Of a stretch of 64,000 bases of DNA, positions 26,601-35,400 are shown piece by piece (position 1 is the stretch's first letter; each line of letters begins with the position of its first letter). Made by a program: the position numbers and the translations under genes. The notes beneath the pieces are model-generated. The model worked only from the letters and a program-made list of their open reading frames with translations. It had not been told where the DNA came from and did no database searches. Source of the DNA: Xestospongia bergquistia (Eukaryota; Porifera; Demospongiae; Haplosclerida; Petrosiidae); contig OZ014412.1 of the NCBI GenBank assembly GCA_963965975.1, positions 8,246,708 through 8,310,707 of the forward strand. Direction: 5' to 3'.

Positions 26601-29600
26601 CATTCTCTTTAAATAAAATATAATTTGGTATACACCTTTAATGTATGTGCATGTGCCATTTTATACAGGAACTGGAACTGGCTCAGGAGAGTTCCTAGAA
26701 TCACGCTTATTGTCTAGTAAGCAAAGTAATAAGTAACTACTTAATAATGATTTTTATGCCATTTGAAAGTTTGTACACATGTAATATATATATAGATTAG
26801 TCAAAAAAAATTAATAAAAATAATTATTATAATTATTTTCGAAACATTTAAAAATTAAAACATTTTCTGTAGATTTGTTTTTGTTGTTACCAATTTGTTA
26901 TAACTTTAATACTATTATTTATCTAGTTACTTGTCATCTATCTCCTGAAGTTGGACCATGCAAAGGTAGATTTCCTCGTTGGTTTTTTAACACCAGTTCA
27001 AGTCAATGTGAATTGTTCATATATGGTGGTTGTCTTGGTAATGAAAATCAATTTGTGACTCTTAATGAATGCATTGATCTTTGTGGTGAGTTATATATTG
27101 TAGTAATATGATAATTTCCATGCATGTAATTATTATTATTTATGTAGGTTGTTCATTTGGTCAACCAACTAAGAAATGTAGTTTAGATATTTGTGATGGA
27201 AGTGTTTGTACTGACTATCCTGATGCAGTTTGTTATCGTGATGAGTGTACAGATTGCTCCCCAAGATATTTTATTGGAAATACTGAAGTCACAAATGTTT
27301 GTGGTAAGTTCTTGGTCAAAAAAGCAAATTATTATTTAGATCTTATCAATTCTATTTCATTGCATTTCTCTAGACAAGTGTTTGTTGTTACCAGTTAGTG
27401 GTCCATGTACTAACAATACTGTTCGATGGTATTATAACTATGCTGTGGGTAGATGTGAGCAATTTACATATAGTGGTTGTGATGGTAACCAAAACAACTT
27501 TGAAACTTTACATAACTGTCTGCAACAATGTGGTAAGTGTTTAACCTTGTTTGATTTGACTAAAAGAAAAGTTATTTCATAAAAATTTTAACAAACATTA
27601 TTTAATATTTTTGTTATGATAGGTGGAAAGTGTAAGAATGACGTTCAAGTGGTACAATGTCTACATAATCCATGTGACACAGCACAATGTCCAAACATAC
27701 CTGATGCTATATGTGTACCATCAAGTTGTGGTCAATGTTCAGCTCATTTTTTTAACACTTCTGGTCACAATGTCACAAGCAGTTGTAGTATGTATTAGCA
27801 ATTGGAAAATGACATTTTTACTTATTTATATTAGGCTTACATCCTCCTGGTGATCCACGAATATATTGTCCTAATAATCCTTGTGATCATCAAACTTGCT
27901 CTATCATTCCTAATGCTCAATGTGTACAAGTACTTGACGGATTTAGACAATGTCAAGTAAAGTTTATAGTCAATGAAATTGATGTGACAGATCAGTGTAG
28001 TAAGTTTGGAAACAGCAATAAAATATTTTATGTTTACTTTTGTTGTAATTTGTGTACCTTTAAACAAGATCCTGTACTGTACATAGTACTAAATTCATAT
28101 GATGAGGATCTACATGTATTGATACATCTTTTAATAGTAGCCACACAAACCTAATGAAAATATAACATTCTCTCCTCTCTTGTTGAACAACCTTTTCTTT
28201 AGACTTTTTATTGGATTGTTTGCCTAAACATTTTTCTACAGCTATTGTAACAAATGAGCATTATGATCTTGCAATTAATACTGTGGCTACTATGTAGAGA
28301 TATCTATACTGTCATTATTACTTTTTTACTGGTATTTATTGTGGTTTTATATTAAGTAATCATATTATAACCATCCCAGCTATTATGTTATATTGTGTTT
28401 AATTTAATGGACTATCAAATAGCCATCTTTAATTTAAGAGATTTTTAGTACACAAAGTACATAACTGGCTTAAGTTCAGCTATCATCAGAATTTGATTTA
28501 AATCAATTTAAATCATGCTAACCAAAACAACTTTGAAACTTTAGATAACTGTCTATAACAATGTAGCTAGTGTTTTAGCCTTGTTAGATTTTGCTGAAAA
28601 TAGAAGTCATTTGATCAACAATTATATAAAGACTATTAAATACTTTTATTATAACAGGTGGTAAGTGCAAGGACATTGAAGTGGTACGATGTCTACATGA
28701 TCCATGTGAAACAGCACAATGTCCAAACATACCTGATGTTATATGTGTACCATCAAGTTGTGGTCAATGTTCAGCTCATTTCTTTAACACTTCTGGTCAC
28801 AATGTCACAAGCAATTGCAGTATGTATTAGTAATTGGGAAATAACAACACTTGCTTATTTTTATCAGGTTCATGCCCTCCTGATAAACCACCAATATATT
28901 GCCTTATCAATCCTTGTGATCATCAAAACTGTTCTAATTTTCCTGATGCTGAATGTGTACTTGACAACTGTGGACAATGTCAAGGAAAGTTTATAGTCAA
29001 TGAAACTGATGTGACAGATCAGTGTAGTAAGTTCTTAAACAACAATAAAAAATTAAATATTCTCTTTTATTATAATTTGTATACCTTTAAATAGAATCCT
29101 GTACTGTACAAGGTGCTATATTCAAACCATGTGGATCTAGATGTATTGATACATGTTCTATACGAAAATCAAATTCACCAGTTGTGTGTTCCCCATTATG
29201 TAAACCAGGATGTGCTTGTCCAACAGGAATGGTAGGTCTATTTTAAGTAAAGTAGAACTAAGCTATGATTAGAACATTATATTATTATAAATTAAGTTTT
29301 GTCATAAAAAATTTTAGATGTTTACAATTATGTATATTATAATATATTATGATCACATTTTATAGATTGTTGATGAGTCTAGTAACAAATGTATACATCC
29401 TGATCAATGTTTCTGTCCACCTTGTACTACACCACCTTCTAATTGCTCACGACTACTAAATGATAGTTGTGGTTGTCCTATTTGTGGAGGTAAATTTGTC
29501 TTGATCAAAGTATATAGTAATAATAGTAGATGATAAATCATATATGTATATATGACACATTTGTGTTTATTATAGATTGCACTATTGATGGTCAAGTCTA

Positions 29601-30819
29601 TCAACAAAGTCATACTTGTCCAAGAACATGTTCTAGTCCTGAAATGTATTGTGATGGTAATGTCACAGGATGTGGATGTCCTCAAGGACAACTTATTGAT
29701 GAAGATATAAATCGTTGTGTCCATCCTAATGATTGTCCAAGTATGATTACATATTCATCATGATAGTCATTGCAATTTTATCCTAAATTTGTAGGAATAA
29801 TTCCATGTCATCAACCTCCATTTACTGGTCCATGTCATGGTACTATTCAACGATATTTTTACAATGCTACCAGACAGAAATGTGAAACATTTATTTATGG
29901 AGGTTGCAATGCCAATGATAATAATTTCTTCACACTACATGAATGTCAACAAAAATGTTCAGGTTAGTAAAATCAAGCAAAATTGATATGCTTTTGTTTA
30001 TAATGATTAGTAATAAATATATTACTTAAATATATAATAATATTACTTAAATAAATAATATATCATAGATTGTCCTCCAACATGCAGTCATGAGTTTTGT
30101 ACAATTAAAAGAGGTGCTATCTGTTCCATGTAAGTCTTATTATAGTACTAGCAACATGGTATTTAAAAATGGAAAAGTCTTTTCTCTTTAACTTTATAAC
30201 ATAAATACTCTATTCTATAGACCTATGCCTTCTGGACTTGATTGTCAATCAGACAATTGTACTATCACTAATTGTTATGCTTGCTACCATTCCAATAACA
30301 CATTACCATTTCCTCAATTGCTTCCTTCCTGTCCTCATGAGTGTGATAATCCATTAGATGAGGAGTGTATGAAGAAGTGGGGTCAATGTGTTGAGGAGAG
30401 CTTTTTTAATGTCTACAATACGGTATGTACCAAATGATATATTGTACTGATAATGGTGTTTAAAATGTGGTATATATTTTATTGATAATGGTATCTACAA
30501 TATGGTATGTATTATATTGATAATGGTGTTTATAATATGGTATGTTTTAGTGATAATGGTGTCTACAATATGGTAAATATTGTATTAATAATGGTCGTCT
30601 ATTAATGTTACATGGACTATTATTGATGCATACAGATATTACTTTTAATTATATAGACACTATCACAAGTTATTCATTCAGAGAACTTTCATTGCTGGAA
30701 CCACAAATCCTGTTTTAGACTATAATGTGTTATCATTGCAGTGTGTACTGAGTATTATAACAGCTACAATGTTATGCTTTTATTCTACTTGTTGTTATTA
30801 TATGCAAAAGATTGCATAA
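13306..30819 (+). CDS. Modular gene A: 3x IgGFc-binding, Kunitz, Ser/Thr + SMB array, TIL
   Basis: Proposed exons, all phase 1-1 except near the 3' end: 13306-14643, 14809-14967, 15059-15223, 15273-15431, 15964-17301, 17450-17608, 17671-17826, 18491-19828, 19979-20137, 20273-20353, the array 20814-26173 (listed separately), 26229-26285, 26669-26716, 26927-27085, 27148-27303, 27374-27532, 27623-27787, 27835-27999, 28658-28819, 28868-29026, 29095-29231, 29366-29489, 29576-29740, 29795-29962, 30069-30129, 30221-30422, 30682-30819. Joined, they keep one open frame of about 3,104 codons. The product would be a large secreted or membrane-anchored glycoprotein combining a mucus-protein-like IgGFc domain with protease-inhibitor modules. 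The 5' exon with signal peptide was not found, and the gene enters in phase 1. Because each IgGFc exon carries the same 5' flank, the locus could instead be two or three genes (possible ends at 15664 and near 17850). Family calls are strong; the single-transcript model is inference. Confidence 0.6.
14809..14967 (+). CDS. Exon: Kunitz/BPTI domain (type 1), A
   Basis: A 159-nt phase 1-1 exon encodes a full six-Cys Kunitz domain: [28 protein letters not shown] and CLQQCG. The residue after the second Cys (P1) is Thr, so it is not expected to inhibit trypsin. Frame intact, splice sites consensus (ctgtag / gtaagt). Confidence 0.85.
15059..15431 (+). CDS. Two exons: 8-Cys CGxC modules, A
   Basis: Exons 15059-15223 (165 nt) and 15273-15431 (159 nt), both phase 1-1 and separated by a 49-bp intron. 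Each encodes a module with Cys pattern C-C-x(4)-C-x(4)-C-x(8)-C-x(5)-CGxC and a final Cys, with motifs [24 protein letters not shown] and DNCGQC. Similar modules accompany Kunitz and WAP domains in many invertebrate secreted proteins; I do not know an assigned function. Confidence 0.75.
15498..15664 (+). pseudogene. Truncated TIL exon
   Basis: After acceptor ctaacag the frame reads [12 protein letters not shown], equal to the start of the intact TIL exon at 29095, but homology is lost after about 15 codons. The frame continues without matching Cys to TAG at 15662-15664. Either this is a relic skipped by splicing 15431 to 15964, or it is the last exon of a shorter gene ending here. The tail is hydrophobic in part. 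Confidence 0.5.
15964..17301 (+). CDS. Exon: IgGFc-binding domain, A-2
   Basis: A 1338-nt phase 1-1 exon (acceptor cattatag, donor gtaatt), the same length as A-1 and A-3 with intact frame and the same four Cys. Motifs [11 protein letters not shown] and [11 protein letters not shown] are present. The 300-400 bases upstream match the 5' flank of the other IgGFc exons, showing that exon and flank were duplicated together. Confidence 0.85.
17450..17608 (+). CDS. Exon: Kunitz/BPTI domain (type 2, P1 Lys), A
   Basis: A 159-nt phase 1-1 exon with [24 protein letters not shown] and ECNDLCG, a full six-Cys Kunitz domain. Lys at P1, directly after the second Cys, is the classical trypsin-type specificity residue. 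Near-identical exons lie at 19979 and 26927. Confidence 0.85.
17671..17826 (+). CDS. Exon: 8-Cys module, variant, A
   Basis: A 156-nt phase 1-1 exon (acceptor tatgtag, donor gtaagt) encoding a variant of the 8-Cys module: [32 protein letters not shown] and NEVTNVC. CGxC is replaced by CADC. It follows a type-2 Kunitz exon here and again at 27148. Confidence 0.75.
18491..19828 (+). CDS. Exon: IgGFc-binding domain, A-3
   Basis: A 1338-nt phase 1-1 exon (acceptor gttacag, donor gtaatt), intact, with the four conserved Cys. Substitutions distinct from A-1 and A-2 include an Arg in VDLTRTK where the others have Gly, and a D-A-E-T in place of D-A-D-P. Confidence 0.85.
19979..20137 (+). CDS. Exon: Kunitz/BPTI domain (type 2, P1 Lys), A
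   Basis: A 159-nt phase 1-1 exon, [13 protein letters not shown] then [11 protein letters not shown] and ECIDLCG; six Cys and Lys at P1. It is followed by a broken 8-Cys exon instead of an intact one. Confidence 0.85.
20199..20272 (+). pseudogene. Truncated 8-Cys exon
   Basis: Starts like the exon at 17671 ([14 protein letters not shown]) but breaks off after the fourth-Cys region and reaches TAG at 20270-20272, directly against the Ser-Gly exon. This looks like a deletion joining the module to the acceptor of the next exon. It is probably skipped in the mature transcript. Confidence 0.6.
20273..20353 (+). CDS. Exon: Ser-Gly repeat linker, A
   Basis: An 81-nt phase 1-1 exon encoding a run of Gly-Ser dipeptides with scattered Phe/Leu ([12 protein letters not shown] type). 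Related exons occur at 26229, 26669, 40857 and, broken, at 58659. Ser-Gly repeats can act as flexible linkers or as glycosaminoglycan attachment sites; which applies is unknown. Confidence 0.6.
20814..26173 (+). CDS. Exon array: Ser/Thr-rich linkers alternating with SMB domains, A
   Basis: Ser/Thr-rich exons: 20814-20924, 21468-21578, 22186-22296, 22911-22988, 23612-23689, 24298-24408, 24801-24917, 25200-25310, 25669-25779, 26063-26173. SMB-like exons: 21635-21832, 22353-22550, 23045-23242, 23745-23942, 24464-24661, each 198 nt. All are phase 1-1. The SMB exons encode GSCLALNLS...GCC, then [25 protein letters not shown], matching the Cys layout of somatomedin-B domains (CYC...C...CC.D....C), followed by a Ser/Thr/Pro tail. 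The Ser/Thr exons encode ESKTPY...SFSSSSSG...TPTPT, a mucin-like linker likely to be O-glycosylated. SMB spacing (718, 692, 700, 719 bp) shows a tandem repeat unit of about 0.7 kb including introns. Confidence 0.75.
22879..22910 (+). pseudogene. Frameshifted 5' part of a Ser/Thr exon
   Basis: The usual acceptor (tatatag) is followed by aaaaagaatctaaactctatacc, which lacks one base relative to aaaactccatacc in the sister exons. From this acceptor the frame hits TGA at once. A second acceptor at 22910 (ttttgacag) restores phase 1, giving exon 22911-22988. Confidence 0.6.
26229..26716 (+). CDS. Two short Gly/Ser/Leu-rich linker exons, A
   Basis: Exons 26229-26285 (57 nt) and 26669-26716 (48 nt), both phase 1-1 with consensus borders (cttag/gtaagt; atacag/gtaagc). 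They encode GSGSDLG...GLGSGLN and [16 protein letters not shown]. They bridge the array to the second Kunitz block. A 15-nt scrap of the same kind (gatctggcttaaata) at 25331 has no room for an intron and is taken as a relic. Confidence 0.5.
26927..27085 (+). CDS. Exon: Kunitz/BPTI domain (type 2, P1 Lys), A
   Basis: A 159-nt phase 1-1 exon (acceptor tatctag, donor gtgagt) with [24 protein letters not shown] and ECIDLCG. It has six Cys and Lys at P1, and is the third near-identical copy in gene A. Confidence 0.85.
27148..27303 (+). CDS. Exon: 8-Cys module, variant, A
   Basis: A 156-nt phase 1-1 exon, sister of 17671, with [30 protein letters not shown] and EVTNVC. Frame intact. Confidence 0.75.
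27374..27532 (+). CDS. Exon: Kunitz/BPTI domain (type 1), A
   Basis: A 159-nt phase 1-1 exon, sister of 14809 and of 44235 in gene [33 protein letters not shown]1 is Thr. The conserved Gly-Gly before the fourth Cys is Ser-Gly here. Confidence 0.85.
27623..27999 (+). CDS. Two exons: 8-Cys modules, the second decayed, A
   Basis: Exon 27623-27787 (165 nt) is an intact CGxC module. Exon 27835-27999 (165 nt, phase 1-1) keeps frame and splice sites, but the first Cys (SCPP in sisters) is His in LHPP, and NCGQC has become GFRQC. Two of eight Cys are therefore lost and at least one disulfide cannot form. Either the domain is relaxing or the exon is skipped. Confidence 0.65.
28071..28566 (+). pseudogene. 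Relic TIL, IgGFc 5' flank and Kunitz end
   Basis: 28071 onward resembles the TIL exon start (tcctgtactgtaca) but reaches TGA. About 28180-28490 matches the 5' flank of IgGFc exons (agactttttattggattgtttgcc). 28513-28566 matches the last third of the type-1 Kunitz exon (accaaaacaactttgaaacttta) with broken frame and donor. An IgGFc exon once lay here and was deleted. The flank and Kunitz parts of the relic recur at about 44500-44830 in gene B. Confidence 0.55.
28658..29026 (+). CDS. Two exons: 8-Cys CGxC modules, A C-terminal block
   Basis: Exons 28658-28819 (162 nt) and 28868-29026 (159 nt), phase 1-1, intron of 48 bp. Motifs [38 protein letters not shown]. Both are complete with eight Cys. 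Orthologous exons in gene B are 44923-45084 and 45134-45292. Confidence 0.8.
29095..29489 (+). CDS. Two exons: TIL domain running into a VWC-like segment, A
   Basis: Exons 29095-29231 (phase 1 to 0) and 29366-29489 (0 to 1). The first encodes [30 protein letters not shown], a trypsin-inhibitor-like (TIL) Cys pattern split by an intron at the usual place before I-V-D-E. The second closes it (KCIHPDQC) and adds [21 protein letters not shown], a VWC-like tail. The TIL-then-VWC order is typical of mucus and IgGFc-binding-type proteins. Confidence 0.75.
29576..29740 (+). CDS. Exon: second TIL domain, A
   Basis: A 165-nt phase 1-1 exon: [44 protein letters not shown]. It contains the TIL core CxCPxGxxxD....CV...C. 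Orthologue in gene B at 45842-46006. Confidence 0.8.
29795..29962 (+). CDS. Exon: Kunitz/BPTI domain (type 3, P1 His), A
   Basis: A 168-nt phase 1-1 exon: [38 protein letters not shown]. It has six Cys and a good Kunitz fold signature. P1 is His (CAT at the codon after the second Cys); the gene B orthologue has Arg there. Confidence 0.85.
30069..30422 (+). CDS. Two exons: unrecognised Cys-rich C-terminal segment, A
   Basis: Exons 30069-30129 (phase 1 to 2) and 30221-30422 (2 to 0). They encode [18 protein letters not shown], then [32 protein letters not shown] and [11 protein letters not shown]. The Cys-dense segment has no family I can name. The gene B copies (46335-46395, 46487-46688) are nearly identical. 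Confidence 0.7.
30682..30819 (+). CDS. Last exon of A: candidate transmembrane tail
   Basis: With acceptor cattcag at 30681 (phase 0) the frame gives [16 protein letters not shown], then a hydrophobic stretch with [13 protein letters not shown], a short Lys-containing tail and TAA at 30817-30819; this looks like a membrane anchor. An alternative acceptor at 30656 (attatatag, better pyrimidine tract) uses another frame and stops at 30723-30725 after 22 residues without an anchor. The choice cannot be settled from sequence. Gene B offers the same two options (46913-47050, or 46888-46956). Confidence 0.45.
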   Translation, partial: RTFIAGTTNPVLDYNVLSLQCVLSIITATMLCFYSTCCYYMQKIA

Positions 30820-31951
30820 CATAATTTTGTGCATACATTTGGACCATCCATTTATATACATAGGCAATTTTAATTTTAGTGTGATATTATTTTAATACTA
30901 ATACCTCAATAATACTTTTTAAATACAGAAAACATGGGAAATGGGAAGAGACACTGCATTATATATTATATATTTTACTGAAATCTCTTCTGTTTCATGG
31001 ACAATACTGATACCAGCATTTGATTCTGTGATGACCAGTCTCTCACACATGTCTAGTACTCAAGAGTCCTCGAGATTTATGTACTTAAATTAATAAATTA
31101 ATGAGTAATTAAAGAGTTAAGTACATGCAAATAGCTTTTAAAACAACTACTAATATTTGTTATAAAATATATTAATATTGTGCCAATTATCACACAAATA
31201 CATAAACAACTTAAAAGGCATAATGATAGTGGTATTAATTTAATTACTTCCTTGTCTTAAGTAATCAATATTAAGAGCAAACATCAAAGAAATATCCTCA
31301 TACATGAATTACTAGTAATTTACTACTCACTAAATACATATTAGCTGGAAATTAGCTGGGAACTCTAGAATATTAATGGTTCCATCAACAAGGAAGTTCT
31401 CTAGAATACAAAAAGAAAGTTGTAATGATACTTAATTCATTGTATCATAGCAATGCTTACTGTCATTAGCTTATCAGTCATACAATAATTATCATACATC
31501 TTCTTTTAAGCTGAATATCAAAGCATGAATTAGTATATTTCCTCATAAATTTATTACTACAAACTAAATACATATAACAGTGAGTGTAAAGTTATAGTAT
31601 ATCTAAGGACATATTTAGCTATAGACTTGTCACTTGATTTGTCTGTTAAGATCTCCACTGGTGTTGACAGAAACATAGTGTTATAATAGACAAATGAACT
31701 TTACTTAATAATTTGTATGTCTAGTTTAGTGCATTGTCTAATTAAGCTCTTATGTAATAATTAAGGATATTAAGGGGTCTAGAGGTGAAATTTAAAAGTA
31801 AAAGATTAGATTGAAGCCTTTTTTTGTTATGTTTGAGAGGATTATGAAGGCTCACAAGATCAACAAGAATTATTGGTCACTATATCTGTCATCACAGCTG
31901 ACAGGAAAGAATCAGTTGGCATTTGTTGCTATGCTAACAACAGCTCCAGGG

Positions 31952-32145
31952 GCTCAAGACACTTAATCTCAGTTCTTCTGGATGTTGTTTATACTCCCTG
32001 TCACTAAATTGTAGCAATAATGGATGCTATTGTCACAATATATCATTGTCACATTTTAAAAAATGTTGCAGTCATGTAACTATCATCAGTCATCATCCTG
32101 CTTCTTATTCCTCTTACATTTTTGCCTACTAAAACTAATACACTT
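31952..32145 (+). pseudogene. Broken SMB exon 3' of gene A
   Basis: Matches the SMB exons (cacttaatctcag...ggatgttgt, aattgtagcaataatggatgctattgtcac, cctgcttcttattcctc...acttggtaag), but the first Cys region is deleted and the CC.D core is altered. The sister relic at 48204-48398 in unit 2 shows the damage predates the duplication. Confidence 0.6.
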
Positions 32146-32465
32146 GGTAAGACAAAATCAGAAGCTCCATATTTCATATGTACTACTTATAAGTATGTGT
32201 GCCAAAACATTGCTGTATCTAACTATGTACATTCCCACAAACTCCAATAACAAAATTGTCATAAATATGTAAAATTACAAACGTAAGGAATAAAATCTAT
32301 TTCCTAATTTTTATTTCCTTTTTCATTATAAGTAATCTCAAAATCATTTCACTTATGTTTGCTTTTAAGATCACATCTTCAATCTTGTGCCCAGGGTACG
32401 CCCCTTAATTACTCAGCCAAGTGGAATCTTCACTGCAATGTAGTATATTGCATGTATACTCTTTA

Positions 32466-33450
32466 TACCCAGCCTTCTCATTTGATATATTTTTACTGTC
32501 ATCCCTACATTTAATGAAGTTTTTAGAAATTTTTATTTGACTGTATTTGAACTATATGCTAACATCTCTTTTCTTTATATATAATTATAGGTTGGATGAG
32601 TGTACTCAGGCTTGGATCTACTCTACAACAAGAGTATTGCTATAATTAATAATGTATGCATCAGAAAGTATATCTTATGTAATCATACCAGTACTAGTAA
32701 TAAACACAAAGTAGAAAAAGCCAATTGAACTAACAATGTACTGTAAATATATATACCTGCTAGAAGACAAGATAGATATGGTCTCCTTAAAAAACAGAAG
32801 CAAAGGTTACTGATGTCCACACTACAACAGGCTACATGGTATAATAAAGTATACTGGCCTACAAAACTTCATTAATGATCTCTTTCTTCTTCTCTGTCTT
32901 TCTTTCTCGCTTTCCAGTCCCTTTCCTTTTGCCTGTTAGCATTAGCCAGGTTGACCAATGCTCAAACCCTTGCAAACCGATACAGTGTTGAAGTGCTGCT
33001 TCACATCTATGTCCCAGCCTCTGGCCTGTAGAGTCATTTGACCAGCCTCCCACACATCCTCTCAATAAGCACAGTCCCTCTCTTCCCCTTTCCTAGCCTC
33101 ATACCCATTCAACGAAAGGAAGGAATACCTGGTAACTACTGCCTGCACTTGTGCGTAACGTTTTGTAATTTTTACAATATAATGACATCATAATTACAAT
33201 ATTTTAAAGGAAATGACAAATTTACGAGCCAACTTTATACATTACCAATAATGTTTTATCTACTACACGAGTTTAAGTATGGCTTCAAACAATAGAGATG
33301 TCATAGAGATGTAGTGCACGCAAAAAGAGCAAATACTCTTGTTCAGTACAATTGGGATCTAAAATGAGTGGGTTTCAGAAATAGATTCCTCACACAACTT
33401 ATAAAAATGGCGTCTCCCAGAGAAGCTACTTACAAGTTCTGTATAAATCA
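32466..33450. other. Segment present in unit 1 but missing in unit 2
   Basis: Both flanks (cactgcaatgtagtatattgcatgta before; cattgttaaa.gctctcgaa after) are joined almost directly in unit 2 near 48720. The extra stretch of roughly 1 kb is less AT-rich around 32860-33120, with a polypyrimidine run (ctctttcttcttctctgtc). An open frame on the minus strand at 32859-33065 has no recognisable domain. It could be a mobile-element insertion in unit 1 or a deletion in unit 2. Confidence 0.5.
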
Positions 33451-33557
33451 TTACTTTCATTGTTAAAAGCTCTCGAAATAAGACTTCCAAAATCAGTTAC
33501 TTTGTATGAAAACATACTTTTCTGCAGTAAAATATTCTTTAAAAGCCTTCTACTTTT

Positions 33558-35340
33558 ATAGTTATCAGGGTACAAACGACAGAAGAGGAATATACAGAAC
33601 ATCATACCATCCCTACATAGGCAGTACTACCACCTTCCTCGTTTTAATTGACAGTTTCCGTAGTAAATGATTATCTGGTAATATTAATTGATATTAGACA
33701 AAAGAATTTTACTGGATACATGACATATGTCAGAGTGTTATTACTATAGAGTTTATGTTAGGACACACCCCCTAACCACATGCAAGCCCTTTCTGAGATA
33801 TCAATAGTATTGAACTACATGAACAGTCAATTCCATAGTAATTATAGTAATCATAACAGTATATGTTTTTGATAATTTCAAATGATAGCAGCACCTTGTA
33901 AGCATGTGAGTGACCATCAATTAGCTAAAACAACAAATCTATAACAACAGTTTATGATACTAGTGATCAATAGCAATGATTAAAGCATACATATAATGTA
34001 CATAATTATAATAACATCTTTTATATACATTTTATACTTTACAATGACTAGATATGTTCATACATTGCATATGTTGTACATACTATGTACATTTCTTTGA
34101 TGTCTAAATATATGTTATGTCATATGTTATCTTTACTTGTGATGTAAGCTCAATTATATAAACGTAATCAAACATTTTAATAAGTATTTAAATACTATAT
34201 ATGTGAAAAGGTATGATCTCATGTTGATGTAATGTGGATGACGATCATAAAATACTCAATCTCTCATATTAGTATTCATTGAACCCATTGAAACAAAATA
34301 TATTAACACTTCACAAACTGTGATTATAACATTCTTTGATGATGTAAGAGAGTGTCTCCATATAAATGTCATACTCTTTGAAGTGTTGGTTTGTTCTTAT
34401 ATTAAGTTAACATATGACAGTTATGACAATCGTAGTATCCACCCACTAGTCTATCATGTCTAGACACCCACTCACATATAGTATCTATCTGCTGTTGTGA
34501 TGATCAGCTTGCTTATTTATAAAAAAAATCATTTTAGCAGTCATGCATTAGTAGAGATGTAGAGTGCAATCTCAATAGTATTTACAATAAGTGACATGAT
34601 GTAGTATACTGTATTATTTTAGTTATAGTTACAGTTATAATAATGACTTGAATATCAGTATTGGTATTTTTATCAAAATTTATGGTTTTAGTATTAGCTT
34701 TGGTATCTTTATTAGTAATAGTATTAGTATCAAGACTACAAACATCAGTTATATTGACATGACAACATATTATAACAAACATGCTTTTTATGTACAAACA
34801 CTTGATACTACTACTACTACTAATACTCATACAATTAAAATATCAAGCATCATTATCAATATATTAATATCAAACAATACTATAATACACACACACACAC
34901 ATATATATATATAATATAGATAGCTAGTAACATGATAAGATACATATGTACATTGAGTCACGTATACATTTCACAACTCCATGTTTTGAAAGAATGAAGA
35001 TCATATTTTAGTCAAAGTTGTACTTTACAATATACAATTTCTCTTTAGTTCGATTTCTCTTTGTGATGTCACTCATGGGCAAGATGCATATGATGGATAC
35101 CAGTCAAAGATTTTATTTTCAGACAATGTAATAAATAGTTACTGTCTTATGCTTATATTAGCTCCAAGTTAAGGCTAGTGTCTATGGAACTATACTTTGT
35201 ATTTGGAGTCGTATCTTAAATGTTTTAACAATAGTAATTATTGGTGGGGATGATGATATAATAGATTTCGTGTATTCTGACTATTAGTGAGTCACACAGC
35301 GTCTAAGAGCCTATAGCTAATACTACTTTCTAAATTAAGC
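33558..35340. repeat. Intergenic block and 5' flank of stanniocalcin-like gene 2
   Basis: Starts tatcagggtacaaacgacagaagagg and follows the block at 4439/4998 and 48836. Landmarks gtgttggtttgttcttat (34383) and gataccagtcaaagatttta (35096) are shared with the other units. A (CA)n/(TA)n tract lies near 34888-34916. No gene seen. Confidence 0.65.
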
Positions 35341-35367
35341 GAGTGGGCGTAGACTAACTATTTAAAA
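35341..35367 (+). promoter_or_regulatory. Core promoter of stanniocalcin-like gene 2
   Basis: GAGTGGGCGTAG at 35341-35352 and TATTTAAAA at 35359-35367, about 34 bases before the ATG. The first element is identical to the other two copies. Confidence 0.5.
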
Positions 35368-35400
35368 CTATACAACTGACAAACAACATTACATTACAAT

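Larger units (their letters stand above)
30820..33557. other. 3' flank of gene A, no intact gene
   Basis: About 30930-31760 matches the 3' flank of gene B (47170-48010) and in part 61625-62110. A polyadenylation-like AATAAA lies at 31092-31097. A broken SMB exon lies at 31952-32145. About 32466-33450 is absent from the matching place in unit 2. Confidence 0.55.

Noticed and set aside
32859-33065. Minus-strand frame of 68 codons in the inserted segment
   Set aside because: Lys/Arg-rich end comes from a polypyrimidine run; no domain recognised, though it may belong to an unknown repeat.
34582-34914. Overlapping open frames on both strands near a GTATTA-rich tract (also 49954-50136)
   Set aside because: Low-complexity repeats produce long frames on both strands; Ile/Thr/Asn-rich translations without domains.
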